DNA of 64,000 nt, from contig NC_077223.1 in NCBI RefSeq assembly GCF_024763615.1, forward strand, positions 82,894,627 through 82,958,626, given 5' to 3'. Shown here piece by piece: positions 37,343 to 47,841 of this stretch. Each line of letters starts with the position of its first letter. Position 1 is the stretch's first letter. Position numbers and translations under genes: made by a program. This DNA comes from Phlebotomus papatasi (taxonomy: Eukaryota; Arthropoda; Insecta; Diptera; Psychodidae). The notes below the pieces were generated by a model. It saw nothing but the letters and a program-made list of their open reading frames with translations, ran no database searches and had not been told where the DNA came from.

Positions 37343-37760
37343 GGGGGCAAAACCCTCGGCTCTCTTTCTGCGTAGTAGGAAAGGGGGGCAAAAGCCTCGA
37401 ACACTTCCGGAAGGATGAACGCCAATTCTGCAATAGAGGAAAGGGGCAGTAGCCTCTACGTTTCCTGGGGCAGAAGGATGCCAGCTCCTCAACCAGTCAG
37501 AAGGGACAACAGCTTCGACGCTCTTTCTGGTGGGAAACCGCTTAGAGGGGGCAAAAACCTCGGCACTCTGTCCAGGTAGAAACTGCTTATTTCCTCGCCC
37601 AAGGGAAGGAGTCACGACCTTGGTGCTTTCCAGTACATTGCAGATCGGATTCAGTCCAGAATAAAGGTTTATAGTGACTATATCTGTTCCATGATGTGCA
37701 AGGAGGCCGGCTTGCGCAGTCACGGTGACTATGGAAGGGAGTAAAGGCCTCGGCACTTCC
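37343..37760 (-). repeat. Degenerate 40-60 bp tandem repeat, GC-rich
   Basis: Units start GGGGGCAAAACCCTCGG-like at about 37343, 37383, 37443, 37503, 37549 and 37601, with a further related unit near 37738. The minus-strand frame 37310-37756 reads through them and gives a recurring peptide pattern (AEVFAPS, VEAVVPS, VEATAPF, AEGFAPA). A tandem repeat in coding frame could be protein-coding, but without splice sites or a known domain I treat it as satellite-like DNA. Confidence 0.55.
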
Positions 37761-37861
37761 TGGAACGTAGTATATCATCCTCGTATCTAGTCTTCTCCAG
37801 TGAAATTGTCGAAGGCAATAGCTGTGACCACACAGTTCGAGGAGGCGAGCTTATACGGGCT

Positions 37862-38045
37862 TCAGATCTATGGCTTAGCTGTCTGGCTTAACTCCTCTTA
37901 TTCCTCATCAAGCATGACTTTTTAAGAAATTGTTGTTTGGGATTGAATATTAAGGGCAAATGATTCATTAGATTTTGAAAAATCAATAAAATTGCTTGTT
38001 ATCAAGATTTTTGAGATCTTCGGGAACTGGGCTAAACCCCTAGTC
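37862..38045 (+). repeat. Dispersed GGCTTAGC...CTGGGCTAAAC repeat, copy 2
   Basis: Contains ATGGCTTAGCTGTCTGGCTT, GGGATTGAATATTAAGGGC, AATAAAATTGCTTG and GGGAACTGGGCTAAACCCCT in the same order as at 28225-28445. It abuts the transposase pseudogene. Confidence 0.6.
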
Positions 38046-38288
38046 CGATGCCGGCGTTAGACGACAGGATTCTAGGCATGGCCAGGACAGTGAAAGAATG
38101 TCGTGGTCGCGATTAAGCGGCAGAAGACGCTTTAGGAGACACTCCTTTATGTAAATCTCGCGGTTCAATGCGCCCATTATGAAGAACTCTTGGCTCCTAC
38201 GACCACAGGTACTAATCGCCATCAAAATCACGATATTTTTGGAACCTTCGAGTAGTTCTTGAACCTGTACTTCTTAGTTATATTCCTA

Positions 38289-38545
38289 GGGGAATCAGTG
38301 GCTCAGTAGGCAAGACCGTTGGCACTTGGGCGGATCGATTCCCCGGCTCGACTTACTGTTGTTGGAGCATGGAAGAAGCATCCACAATGCGGGGAAGGCG
38401 CTCCTGGGTGAGTCTACAAACGGACTAGCAGATTCTTCTAACACTGGGTATGGACATTGTAAAAATGATTACTTTTGTAATGAATATATCTCGATACGAT
38501 TAATAATAATAGTTATACCCGTCTGAGATTTTTCAGTATAAAATT
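38289..38545 (+). repeat. tRNA-derived SINE, approximate extent
   Basis: A box TGGCTCAGTAGGCAAGACC (38297-38315) and B box GGATCGATTCCCC (38332-38344) are spaced as in a tRNA, with GGGGAATC pairing GATTCCCC. The body continues to an AT-rich end (about 38545). It lies inside the transposase relic. No poly-A is clear and the right limit is an estimate. Confidence 0.6.
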
Positions 38546-38555
38546 GCTGACTAGT

Positions 38556-38783
38556 AGGGGAATTCTGTAACGACATGACAATGTCTTATGACAAATTTTC
38601 GTGAAAAATTGGGGAACAGGACAACATTAAAAACCAGTGAATACCGAATGGTCATTACAATGAGCTTTATGAAGCCCTTAGTAACTGATATGAATATGAT
38701 TTTCAATGAACTTTTCCGAATTTTCCATATAGAAGTTTTAAAACTTATCATATGATATTGTCATACTGTTACAGAATTTCCCT
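38556..38783. mobile_element. GGGAATTCTGTAACGA MITE, copy 2 (complete)
   Basis: Left end AGGGGAATTCTGTAACGACA and right end TACTGTTACAGAATTTCCCT are inverted, and GACAATGTC/GATATTGTC extends the pairing. It sits immediately after the HLPG codons of the transposase relic, so it probably inserted there. A partial copy is at 9441-9612. Confidence 0.82.
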
Positions 38784-39280
38784 GGAAGGTGTTTGAAGTC
38801 GGCTTTTACGATCGTTTCATCATCCATCAGAATGCACCATTCCAAATCCTTCACAAGTTTGTCATTCAACCTTCGGGCCCTAGTTTTGACCACTTTGGCA
38901 TTGGTCATCATTACGATATGGGCTGCTGACTGGGTTTTGTAAGTACTCATTCTCAAACCATTTCTCTTTTTGATCTTTTGTACCAGGGTGGATGAGATAC
39001 CCATTTTCTGGCCACATCTCGTGTAGAAGCAGAGGGGTGAATCTTGAAGTACATAAACAACTTCTTCTTCATTTGTTGGTCTTTAATTTCTCGATTTTTA
39101 TCACATTTTGGTTTTTGAGCAATAGTTTTGATTTCTTTGAATCGTAAAATGACGTTCCGGACTTTCCTACGTGAGTTGTTCCCAGTAATTTTTCCTATTT
39201 GTGAGTGAAATATGGATTTCGAAGATGCATTTCAACTATGGTTTCATTTTTGCTTAATTTCTCACTGATTATATAATAAA

Positions 39281-40585
39281 CATAATTAGATAAGAATACC
39301 ATTAAAAAAAAAAACAAAGCTAATGAATGACACTAATATCGTTCCGCACTCTGTCACGAGGTTTTGGCAGATTAACAAGTAATTTGTTTAAATTTTATCG
39401 TGGACACGCTTTACTTTAAACACTTTTCTTAAGAATTCTTGTTTTTCATTTTATTTATTTATTCTGGTTAATTTTCATTTAAAATTCAATTAATTTCTCA
39501 AAAGCAACAACTTATGTAACTGTAAAACAAAGGTGATGAGTTTTAAAATTACTTATTCGACACTTTTAATCTGTCACAAAGTTAATTTGTCAATAAAAAT
39601 TTTAATGTTCATTTTATTAGCATCAATAACAAATTGTCACATGAGCATTCAATTAATAAACTTTATTCTTTGATATTATCAACCAAAAAAGCATTCAGAA
39701 AACTTCAAATGGCATTTTTTTTCAAATAAAATTTTTGACAAGTTGAAATTCGACACAAATTGGTAATTAATTAGCTTTCAGAGTTATCCAAAAAATGTAG
39801 GTATTTATACCACACCACATCTCATCGACATTTTTTCAATGATAATTAAAAATAGCACAAAATGACATATTTTTGATGGGCAGCATAAAAGAGTTTGTAG
39901 GTATTATGGTATTCATCAAAATTGACTGTGGTTCGTTATGTGAATTTATCAATCTTGTTATAACGGATGAAGCAATTTTGAGGTCCCATCATCACAAGGG
40001 TCAGTTCTCAACTGTCATTGGCACAAATTAAAATTGATTTCCATGGAAATGTTTGGAATTCAATGGGTATAGTTTGCAAAGGGTGGGCATGAATTTCAGT
40101 GGGGAAAAGCTTTAAAAGCACTTCTCACACCTTCAAAATATTCCAATTTTCAGAGGCATGAGGAGAATTTATGTTTGTCGTTTAGAGGAATGTTTTAGCA
40201 AAATTCACCCTCATGTCGAAACTTTCCACTTGACTCGCGAAACTGACTATTAATTGGGCATTTATTGAAATAAACTCATGCTAAAATATTTTTTAGACAG
40301 TTGCACTTTACTTAGTGGGTTGAGAGTTTTTATTTCCCATGAAAATATGCTATATTCTCCCAATTTATTGCGAAAATTTATATTCAAAAAGAGTTTCAAG
40401 CAGTTTTTGAATTGTTAAAATTTATATTAAAAAAATGGAACAGAAGATATTTCAATTGGAGAACTGTTTTTTTTTTAATGTTCTAACCTGATGGTTTATG
40501 TTTGGAAAAAAATATAAGTTTTTATGAAAAAGAAAAGGTGAGTTGAATACTGAATCCTCTCGTTCAGTAATAGCCTTCCCTATTG
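39281..40585. other. Intron A-B, AT-rich, nothing recognised
   Basis: No TIRs or coding domain recognised. At 40551-40578 an extra inverted copy of the terminal motif of the neighbouring fold-back is present (CTCTCGTTCAGTAATAGCC). Confidence 0.4.
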
Positions 40586-41431
40586 GCTCCGTTCAGTAAT
40601 AACCTTTCGAAGAGACAAAGCCACTCCAAAGCCAAGCCAGACCTATTCGAAAATCTACCGGAAGCCTAAAGTGCAAGTTCATATACCCACCGCTTTAGCG
40701 CTGATTGTTCTGCCATTTCGAATTTCGATATTCTTGACACTTCAAACCGCCAACAATGTCAACAACAGTGTGCAAACGTTTGCTGCGAAAAGTGAATTTT
40801 TGTGTAGTTTTGTGGATTTTTATTATGGAAGAATGTCTTAATTGCAATTTTATTCAAAGAAATGTCCTTTTGATGAACTTATTCACTTTTGTGTAACTCG
40901 TCGGTTTAAACGTTCGAACTTCCAACGGTTTTTTAGGTAAGTTCTCTCTGATATACCTTCGAATCGGTAAAGGAAAAACATCAACCGGAGAGAGTTCTCA
41001 AATCGGGAAGGTTATTACTGAACGAGAGGATTTGAGAACTCTCTCCGGTTGAGGTTTTTCCTTTACCGATTCGAAGGTATATCAGAGAAAACTTACCTAA
41101 AACCCGTTGGAAGTTCGAACGTTTAAACCGACGAGTTACATAAAAGTGAGAAAGTTAATGAAAAAGACATTTATTTAAATGAAATTGTACTTCAAACGTT
41201 CCGCCATCCTGAAATTCCACAAAACTACACAAAAATTCACTTTTTGCAGCAAACTTTGCACACTGTTGACGATTGAAGTGTTAAGGATATCGAAATTCGA
41301 AATGGCAGAACAATCAGCGCTAAAGTCGCGAGCCCATGAACTTGTACTTTAGGCTTCCGGTAGATTTTCGAATAGGTTTAGCTTGGCTTTGGAGTGGCTT
41401 TGTATCTTCGAAAGGTTATTACTGAACGGAG
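40586..41431. repeat. 846-bp fold-back with roughly 400-bp arms
   Basis: The left arm (40586-41003) begins CTCCGTTCAGTAATAACC; the right arm (41030-41431) is its inverse and ends GGTTATTACTGAACGGAG. The arms differ by scattered substitutions and small gaps. The spacer is only about 26 bp and itself holds GGAAGGTTATTACTGAACG, a third copy of the end motif. A fourth lies just outside the left arm (40556-40578). A transcript across it would form one long hairpin. No coding frame. It looks like two related elements joined head-to-head. Confidence 0.92.
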
Positions 41432-41609
41432 CTAATAAGTCATTTTAAAGTTCTTAAACCTATGATTGTTTATAAGCTGATTTCACTCTGTCATGGCAAA
41501 CATTCAAATAGGGACAGTGCATCTGAAATTATTGCCATCATCACCATAATTTTCACGCTTATCCTTATTTGAGGTCGCAGGTCTAGAATACCTAAATTGG
41601 CAGCCTACG

Positions 41610-42010
41610 CCTGTCCATCCTACTTCACTTCAGAAGGACGTTTGCGATCGATCCAAAGGCGCTCCAAGTCAAGATCCTGAATTTGATTCACCCATTTTGT
41701 TCTAGGTCTGCCTCTAGGTCGAGGTCTCCTCACAATGGCTTGCATTGCATATCTGAAGAATCCTTATAAGTTAGTTCTTCTACATAAGTTCCTCGATACT
41801 TGATCTCGACGAGTGATTCCCTTAACCGCCCAGAGGTACTTCATCTCAGAAGCTTGTACTCGCGATCTTACTTTTTCGCTCATTACCCAAATCTAATGAT
41901 CATAGGTGAGAATACGAATGACCACAGCTTTGAAAACCGATAATTTAGCCAAACGATTAAGCTCGGCCTTCCTCAACGCGTTTCTGCCCAAGTCTATAGC
42001 TTACTTCAGA
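41610..42010 (-). pseudogene. LINE reverse-transcriptase 3' remnant
   Basis: Minus-strand translation reads LRKAELNRLAKLSVFKAVV, then KVRSRVQASEMKYLWAVKG, ITRRDQV and RGRPRTKWVNQIQDLDLERL. At least two stops interrupt the reading and the block ends at a third. This order (thumb region, then a basic GRPxxKW segment near the C-terminus) is familiar from many arthropod endonuclease/reverse-transcriptase LINEs; the clade is not resolved. The RT catalytic core and 3' tail are not seen, so only the last part of the ORF survives. Confidence 0.7.
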
Positions 42011-42431
42011 AGCTTCAGAAGCTTGACCGATACGCGATAGATTTCTTTTAAAAATGTTAGACGACCGTAATCTTATTCATTTCTTCTAAGACTTCTTCGA
42101 AGAATTTCTTTGTCATAAATTTCCAACGCAATAGGGGAGATTGGGGCAAAATTTGTCAAAACGCAAATTTCAATATTCACTATTTTCTAAAATAAAAGAG
42201 ACTGAGACTTGAAATTTCTATTATAGTTAGCCTTCATGAACGTTCTTAAACTTACAAAGTTTCAAGAGATTCGAGGAAGGATTATGTAAAATAAAAAATT
42301 ATGAAATTTTGAGACCCATTTTGGAATATTTTTCTTAAAGAAAATATAAATACTGATTAGCTCAATTTAAGCACATTTATCGTTAAGATAGAGAAAAATT
42401 ATCTTCGACAAAGTTGTAAAGGAATAAATTT

Positions 42432-42443
42432 ACTATAAAAATA
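42432..42443. repeat. TSD of I-like element (3' side)
   Basis: ACTATAAAAATA, identical to 47842-47853. The 12-bp length is usual for this class of element. Confidence 0.9.
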
Positions 42444-42561
42444 ATTTAATATATTTATTTATGTACTGAGCCACTAGGGCCATTTTGTACATTTTTATGT
42501 TTACATAAATTGATCTGATCAAATTTCAATTAAAGATAATGGGTATTTCGCGAAATTAAAC

Positions 42562-45500
42562 TTAAATTTCATTGTACAGATTAATTTTTTTCAGAAATTC
42601 AATAATTTTGAGTTCAGAAGCATAGTCTTCTTTTAAAATATTTCTTAAATTTTGATTTTGGAAAATACTTGACCTTACATCATCATATAAGTTACATTCT
42701 ATCAATATGTGTTCAATGGAAAGTGAAACTCCACAAAATTCACAAATAGGAAAATTATCTTTTGTCATTAAAAACTTATGAGTAAGTCGACTATGGCCTA
42801 TTCTAATTCTGTTTAAAATAACTTCATTTTGCCTACTATGAGAGTTCGAATAGATAAAACCAAAAGGATCAATTTTACTCTTTTTTAATTTATTACTAGG
42901 TGATATATTTGCCCACAATAGATTTCTTTTTTCCAAGATTTTTGATTTAATGTGATTTTTTTGATCGTGAAACGTAATTGATAAGTCATCAACTAATTCT
43001 CGTGTAGCACCTTCGGCAGCAGCTCTATCGGCACGACTGTTTCCGTAGATGCCAGAGTGGCCTGGTACCCACATTAACTTTAAGTGCGGATAATTTTCCA
43101 TTATAGAGTTTCTAATATCAGATACAATAGGATTTTTATTATTTAAATTTAAAATTGCTGAAAGGGTTGATTTACTATCAGTACATATCAATCTCTTCTC
43201 ATTAACTGAAAAAGGAAAATGACAAACAGTTTGGATTGCTTTAGCTTCAGCGCTAAATACTGAACATTGATCGGATAACTTTAAAGAAGACACCGAACTA
43301 TCAGGATGGAAAATCCCTAACCCTACACCTTGTTGGGATTTAGAACCATCCGTAAAGTAGATTGACCAAGATGAATAACGTGTATTACAAATTTCTGAAA
43401 AAATATTTTTAAAAACTACAGGAGAAGTATTTTCTTTAATATGGGCAGAGAGAGTTAAATCAATACTATCTAAATTAAAGGTCCATAATGGATGATTCGG
43501 AATATAGTTTTGAATAATCGGAGAATCTACTACGTTGAGGTCATTAGCTTGCAGTGTAGCTCTTGAAGTATAGGGCAAAGATCTTTTCGAAGAATTATTA
43601 GAATTAAAATTAAACTGATGAATAGGAATATTTGGCACAGATTTAGCTCTATAAAAATAATTAATGGTTGTGTATGATATTCTTTGTTCTATAGAAGGAA
43701 ATCCAGATGCAGCATAAATACTTTCCACAGGTGAGGATCTAAAGGCGCCAAGTGCTGCTCGAAGAGCGGAATTGTAGACAGGTTCTATAATTTTAAATCT
43801 GCTAGGGATAGCAGAACCATAAGCAACACATCCATAGTCAATTCTACTCAAAATAAGAGCAGATACAATTCTTAAAATTTGAAGCTGTCTTGCACCCCAG
43901 TGAGTGTTACTTACAATTTGAATCACCTTTAAGGACTTAGATAATTTTATCCGTAAATCAGTTAAGTGAGGAGTCCATGTTAATTTCTTATCAAAAATAA
44001 TGCCCAATATCTTCGTCTCGGATACAAGCCTAATTGGAAAGTTATATAAGAAAAATGTAGGTGGGCTGCAATTACGTTTAGAGCAAAAGTGTATAAATTC
44101 TGTTTTCTCTACTGAAAATTCCATGCCATGGGAATTACCCCAACACTGTATTTTAGAAATTGCGTTTTGAATATTACTTTGTAAGATCTCATCATTTTTA
44201 TCTGAAGACAAAATAATTAAATCATCTGCATATAAAAGAAATTCAATACCAGGACACTCATCAAGAACATCAGTTAAGCTATTGATAGCAATTAGAAAAA
44301 GAGGGACGCTTAAGACAGATCCTTGTGGAACGCCATTTACTTGAGGATAAATAGCAGAAGAATTCTGCCCGATCAGAACTTGAAAGCATCGTTTTTCAAG
44401 AAATTTTTTTATAAATTCGAGAATATTCCCATTTAAACCCCATTGTATTAATTGATGAATTATAATAATTTTCCACGTTTTCTCGTAAGCCTTTTTAATA
44501 TCAAAGGAAACACAATGAGTATGTTGATTTTTAAGTCTATTTTCTGTTATATAAGATTGAATAAAGGCAATATTATCGTTAGTAGATCTACTATTTCTGA
44601 AACCTGACTGTCTTGGTGAAATAAAATTATTAGTCTCAAGCCACCAATTGAGACGTTTAGCAATAATTTTTTCTAAAACTTTACTATGACAATTTGTTAA
44701 AGAAATCGGACGATAACTACTTGGAGAAGACGGGTCTTTGGATGGTTTTAAAATTGGAACAACATTTGCAGATCTCCAACAATCAGGGTAGATCCTTTCA
44801 GATAGAATACGGTTAAATAAATCCAAGAGAGATTTCTTAGTTTCAAACGAATAATTTTTAATCATATTATAAGTTATGCCGTCTGGTCCAGGGGATTTAC
44901 CTTTCAAACTATTTAAAACAGAAGACATCTCAAGAAAAGAAATTGGAAAATTCATTTCTTCAGGGCAAGACGAAAGTGGTATTGGAGGGTTAGAATTTTC
45001 TAAATCTAATTTTACTTGAAGAAGATTTGAGTTATCAAATGAATCATTGGAATTTTGACTAAATTCGTTGGCAAGAATGTCACTGATTGAAGAAGGGTCA
45101 GTAATAAAGGTATCATTAATTTTAAGCTGTTTAATGTCTGGGGATTTAAATTTTCCCTCTATTTTCCGAATTTTATCAAAAACATCCTTCGAGGTGGTAG
45201 TATTGGAAATGTTTGAAACATAGTCTTCCCACGATTGTTTTTTGTATTTCAAAGCAAGAGATTTAAAATGTTTTCGCTTGACATTAAAATCATTAAAATT
45301 TTCATCCGTCATTAGTCTTTTATATTTTTTTAAAGCCGTCTTAGATGCTTTTAAAGCTATCTCAAGCTCATTGTTCCACCAAGGTACAATGCGTTTTTTT
45401 GGTTTCACTTTTGTTTTAGGAATATTAGAATTAGCAGATTCAATAACTGTAGAAGTAAAAGTATTTACTGCGGAATTGACGTCTAAATTTTGTAAAGAAG

Positions 45501-46230
45501 GCATATTACTTTCAATTTGATTTGAAAAATTAGTCCAATTCGCCAAATATTCCTTCCATCTAGGTCGTCTATTTAAGTCAGGATTATTATCTATACATTC
45601 AATATAAATAGGAAAATGGTCACTGCTGAGACTATCATCGCTTACTCTCCAAGTAAGGAGAGTAAATAGTCTGGGACTACATATAGAAAGGTCTATTGTA
45701 GAAAAAGACTTGTATCCAGGATGTAGATGTGTAGGGGATCCTGTATTTAAGCAAACTAAATTATTGTTTAATAAAAATGTTTCAACTTTGCGACCTCTTG
45801 AATCAATATGATTGGAACCCCAAATAGGGTTGTGGGAGTTAAAATCACCCACTATTAAAAAGGGCTCAGGAAGTTGGGAAATTAATTCATCCAAATCAGA
45901 AATTTCAAAGTTTTGAGAAGGACTGATATAAATCGAACAAATGCAAAGACCGGATAAAATAGAAGTCTTGATAGCTACTGCTTCCAGTGATGTTCTTAAC
46001 TGAATTTCTGAAAAGTAAAAACCATTTCTGATACAGATAGCTGCTCCACCCCAAGAGTTATGAAATTGGGGAAAGCTACTAACAATATTATATTGTCTTA
46101 AAGAAAGAGGTTTGGATAATTGATGATGTGTCTCTTGTAGGCAAATTATATCAGCATTAGTGTCTTTAGATAATCTTTCTAAATCGTGGAAATTGTTGAA
46201 ATACCCATTAATATTATATTGAATAATCAT
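42562..46230 (-). CDS. I-like ORF2: endonuclease, reverse transcriptase, RNase H
   Basis: 1222 codons, uninterrupted. An N-terminal apurinic-type endonuclease has QETH (about residue 33), GDFN (about 126) and SSDHFP (about 204), the residues that nick the target DNA. The reverse transcriptase follows, with FDIKKAYEKTW (about 575), PQGSVLS (about 633) and the catalytic YADD box (about 663). A ribonuclease H domain with TDGSKS (about 957), SAEAKA, CTDSKS and WVPGHSG...NSRAD (about 1052) keeps its acidic residues. Near the C-terminus is a Cys/His knuckle, CEFCGVSLSIEHILIEC (about 1160). All parts needed for target-primed reverse transcription are present. The start is the first ATG, 71 bp after the ORF1 stop, so ORF2 must be reached by reinitiation or internal entry. 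Product name is sure; activity is not shown. Confidence 0.95.
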   Translation of the reverse strand: MIIQYNINGYFNNFHDLERLSKDTNADIICLQETHHQLSKPLSLRQYNIVSSFPQFHNSWGGAAICIRNGFYFSEIQLRTSLEAVAIKTSILSGLCICSIYISPSQNFEISDLDELISQLPEPFLIVGDFNSHNPIWGSNHIDSRGRKVETFLLNNNLVCLNTGSPTHLHPGYKSFSTIDLSICSPRLFTLLTWRVSDDSLSSDHFPIYIECIDNNPDLNRRPRWKEYLANWTNFSNQIESNMPSLQNLDVNSAVNTFTSTVIESANSNIPKTKVKPKKRIVPWWNNELEIALKASKTALKKYKRLMTDENFNDFNVKRKHFKSLALKYKKQSWEDYVSNISNTTTSKDVFDKIRKIEGKFKSPDIKQLKINDTFITDPSSISDILANEFSQNSNDSFDNSNLLQVKLDLENSNPPIPLSSCPEEMNFPISFLEMSSVLNSLKGKSPGPDGITYNMIKNYSFETKKSLLDLFNRILSERIYPDCWRSANVVPILKPSKDPSSPSSYRPISLTNCHSKVLEKIIAKRLNWWLETNNFISPRQSGFRNSRSTNDNIAFIQSYITENRLKNQHTHCVSFDIKKAYEKTWKIIIIHQLIQWGLNGNILEFIKKFLEKRCFQVLIGQNSSAIYPQVNGVPQGSVLSVPLFLIAINSLTDVLDECPGIEFLLYADDLIILSSDKNDEILQSNIQNAISKIQCWGNSHGMEFSVEKTEFIHFCSKRNCSPPTFFLYNFPIRLVSETKILGIIFDKKLTWTPHLTDLRIKLSKSLKVIQIVSNTHWGARQLQILRIVSALILSRIDYGCVAYGSAIPSRFKIIEPVYNSALRAALGAFRSSPVESIYAASGFPSIEQRISYTTINYFYRAKSVPNIPIHQFNFNSNNSSKRSLPYTSRATLQANDLNVVDSPIIQNYIPNHPLWTFNLDSIDLTLSAHIKENTSPVVFKNIFSEICNTRYSSWSIYFTDGSKSQQGVGLGIFHPDSSVSSLKLSDQCSVFSAEAKAIQTVCHFPFSVNEKRLICTDSKSTLSAILNLNNKNPIVSDIRNSIMENYPHLKLMWVPGHSGIYGNSRADRAAAEGATRELVDDLSITFHDQKNHIKSKILEKRNLLWANISPSNKLKKSKIDPFGFIYSNSHSRQNEVILNRIRIGHSRLTHKFLMTKDNFPICEFCGVSLSIEHILIECNLYDDVRSSIFQNQNLRNILKEDYASELKIIEFLKKINLYNEI

Positions 46231-46301
46231 TTTTAAAATTTAGATTTGAAAACAAAATTAATTTAAATTCAATAAGAATACAAGATAAGACTTAATGCAA
46301 G

Positions 46302-47621
46302 TTACAAGTCCGTAAGTGAACTCATGTCGAAATCGTCTTGCCCGTCTAGTGTAGCACTAGATTGGACAATCAGCTGACCGGTCTCACGTAGAGATCCAAA
46401 GGCGTTTTTACCGGCGCCTCCATAAGAGACACCAAGGGAGGAAGCCTCAGGAGAGACTTCCTTGGAGGTTGCCTGGGGAGAAGTATCATCCTGTGGGACA
46501 GGAGAAACCTCACCTGACAGGAACATTTCTGATGAAGGAGACACTGAAGACTCACGATCACTGAGGGCAGCTCCCCTCTTACCATTGTTGACGTTGAAGT
46601 GAAGATTTTCCTCGCTGTCATTGACGATGAGACGATCTTGAACGTTTGAGGCATGTCGTGGTTTTTGGGCAAGAGTCTCGCTGTAGGAAGCAGTTGTACG
46701 ATGGGAAGAATTGTACATCTTCTTGGCCATAAAGTATGAAACCTTATGGCTCACTTTCAACTTCATGATATCAAATTCCCGTTTGAAAGTAGGACAAGAA
46801 CGAGCCCAAACTGGGTGATCATCACCACAACTGGCACATTTGGCAGGAGCTTTGCAATCTCCATCATGGCTGGAATTAGCACAGCGGGGGCAAATTTGGC
46901 GCTTAGACTTACATTTTGATTGAATATGCCCATAAATTTGACATCCATTGCATCTGATAGGGTTGGGGATGAATTCCCTCACCTTCAAGGGATAGTAGTA
47001 GGAATCAATCTTCTCCGGAACCTTCGGGGAGTTGAAAGTTAGCACAAAAGTGCCGGTATCTTTCTTCTGCTTCTTCCCATTCACTGTCACAGTCTTCTGG
47101 ATTCTCTTCAGGTCACAAACATTGAACTCACGCAGCTCAGAAAGCAATTCCTTGTCTTCCATGTGAGTGTAATCATGGCAGGCGATGACACCTTTTGATG
47201 TATTCAGGGTACTATGCCAAGTGACTAGAACATCTTTTCCACCCAATTTTGTCAATTTCAGAAGCCTTTCTCCTTGAATAGCGCTGAAAATCTCAACAAG
47301 TAGCGTTCCGTTGGCCAAAGGTTGCATCTTTTTGACGTTTCCTCCACAAGCTGCTTTCATTTCTCTCTTCACTTTGAACACTGATATCGATTTAATCGAA
47401 ACATTCTCTTCTACTGCTTTCACTACCAAGAATTTGGGCTCATTGCCCTCATCAGCTGATCCATAAGACACACAATTGTTTATTTTCCTTTTTTTACTTG
47501 TCGAAAGAGTGGGAAAATCACTTTCGTTAAGATTTGACAGCACTTCAAACCGATTGTTCGAAAGTCCACCTCTGTCGCTCATGGCGACACCGCCGCTCTG
47601 AGCGGCCATCTTAACAAACAC
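46302..47621 (-). CDS. I-like ORF1: gag-like nucleic-acid-binding protein
   Basis: 439 codons, intact, starting MFVKMAAQSGG. In this class ORF1 packages the element RNA into a ribonucleoprotein particle. Three Cys/His knuckles lie in a row at about residues 225-275: CNGCQIYGHIQSKC (CX2CX4HX4C), CPRCANSSHDGDC and CASCGDDHPVWARSC. The N-terminal half is basic and includes the run SKKRKINNC, a possible nuclear-localisation signal; the C-terminal part is serine-rich and probably disordered. It is separated from ORF2 by 71 bp. The start could be M1 or M5, which are both near the left limit of the frame. Confidence 0.92.
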   Translation of the reverse strand: MFVKMAAQSGGVAMSDRGGLSNNRFEVLSNLNESDFPTLSTSKKRKINNCVSYGSADEGNEPKFLVVKAVEENVSIKSISVFKVKREMKAACGGNVKKMQPLANGTLLVEIFSAIQGERLLKLTKLGGKDVLVTWHSTLNTSKGVIACHDYTHMEDKELLSELREFNVCDLKRIQKTVTVNGKKQKKDTGTFVLTFNSPKVPEKIDSYYYPLKVREFIPNPIRCNGCQIYGHIQSKCKSKRQICPRCANSSHDGDCKAPAKCASCGDDHPVWARSCPTFKREFDIMKLKVSHKVSYFMAKKMYNSSHRTTASYSETLAQKPRHASNVQDRLIVNDSEENLHFNVNNGKRGAALSDRESSVSPSSEMFLSGEVSPVPQDDTSPQATSKEVSPEASSLGVSYGGAGKNAFGSLRETGQLIVQSSATLDGQDDFDMSSLTDL

Positions 47622-47841
47622 TCACTTCTAGAAAATTGTTTTTTTTTTTTTCAAAGACGAATTTCACAAAAAATAACAATCCTGCACAGAAACCCACAAG
47701 CTTAAAAGTGACTATAGTCTTTAAATAGCAGACAGAACAGGTATTTGTCTTTAGAAATGCACTCTTTTAATGAAAAAATCACAGTAATACGCAGACCAAA
47801 AATCTTATATCCCACCGCATGGAGTCGCTCCTTTCTTTTTC

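Larger units (their letters stand above)
38040..39280 (-). pseudogene. Tc1/mariner transposase pseudogene, ITmD37E-like
   Basis: Pieces of a DNA transposase read in order on the minus strand. First an N-terminal helix-turn-helix region (39280-39005, with QIGKITGNNSRRKVRNVI). Then a segment with the first catalytic aspartate (39004-38786, MDDETIVKADFKHLPG). Finally a C-terminal part (38283-38040, with MAISTCGRRSQEFF and YIKECLLKRLLPL). At least three frameshifts are visible, near 39201, 39005 and 38245. The sequence is broken between the second and third pieces by a MITE (38556-38783) and a SINE (38289-38545), and about 15 codons are missing there. Where the family has WPDLAS the sequence reads WPCLES, so the second catalytic aspartate is lost. 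The family assignment rests on remembered motifs. It cannot be functional. Confidence 0.75.
42444..47841 (-). mobile_element. Full-length I-like non-LTR retrotransposon
   Basis: 5398 bp, bounded by the 12-bp duplication ACTATAAAAATA on each side. Element order on the minus strand is 5' end GAAAAAGAAAGGAGCGACTC, a roughly 220-bp 5' UTR, ORF1, a 71-bp spacer, ORF2, then a short 3' UTR ending TACATAAATAAATATATTAAAT rather than in a long poly-A. Both ORFs are intact. An RNase H domain in ORF2 plus an A/T simple-repeat tail fits the I group; exact clade placement is inference. It lies in the 29-kb intron in the same sense as the CUB gene and inside an older TIR element. Its 3' end resembles that of the SINE at 59.05 kb. 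Confidence 0.92.

Noticed and set aside
37310..37756. 148-codon minus-strand frame as a protein gene
   Set aside because: It overlaps a degenerate tandem repeat of uneven unit length, with no splice sites, domain or signal peptide; kept as a repeat.
46370..46672. Separate gene overlapping I-like ORF1
   Set aside because: It is an alternative frame inside ORF1, which has clear zinc knuckles.
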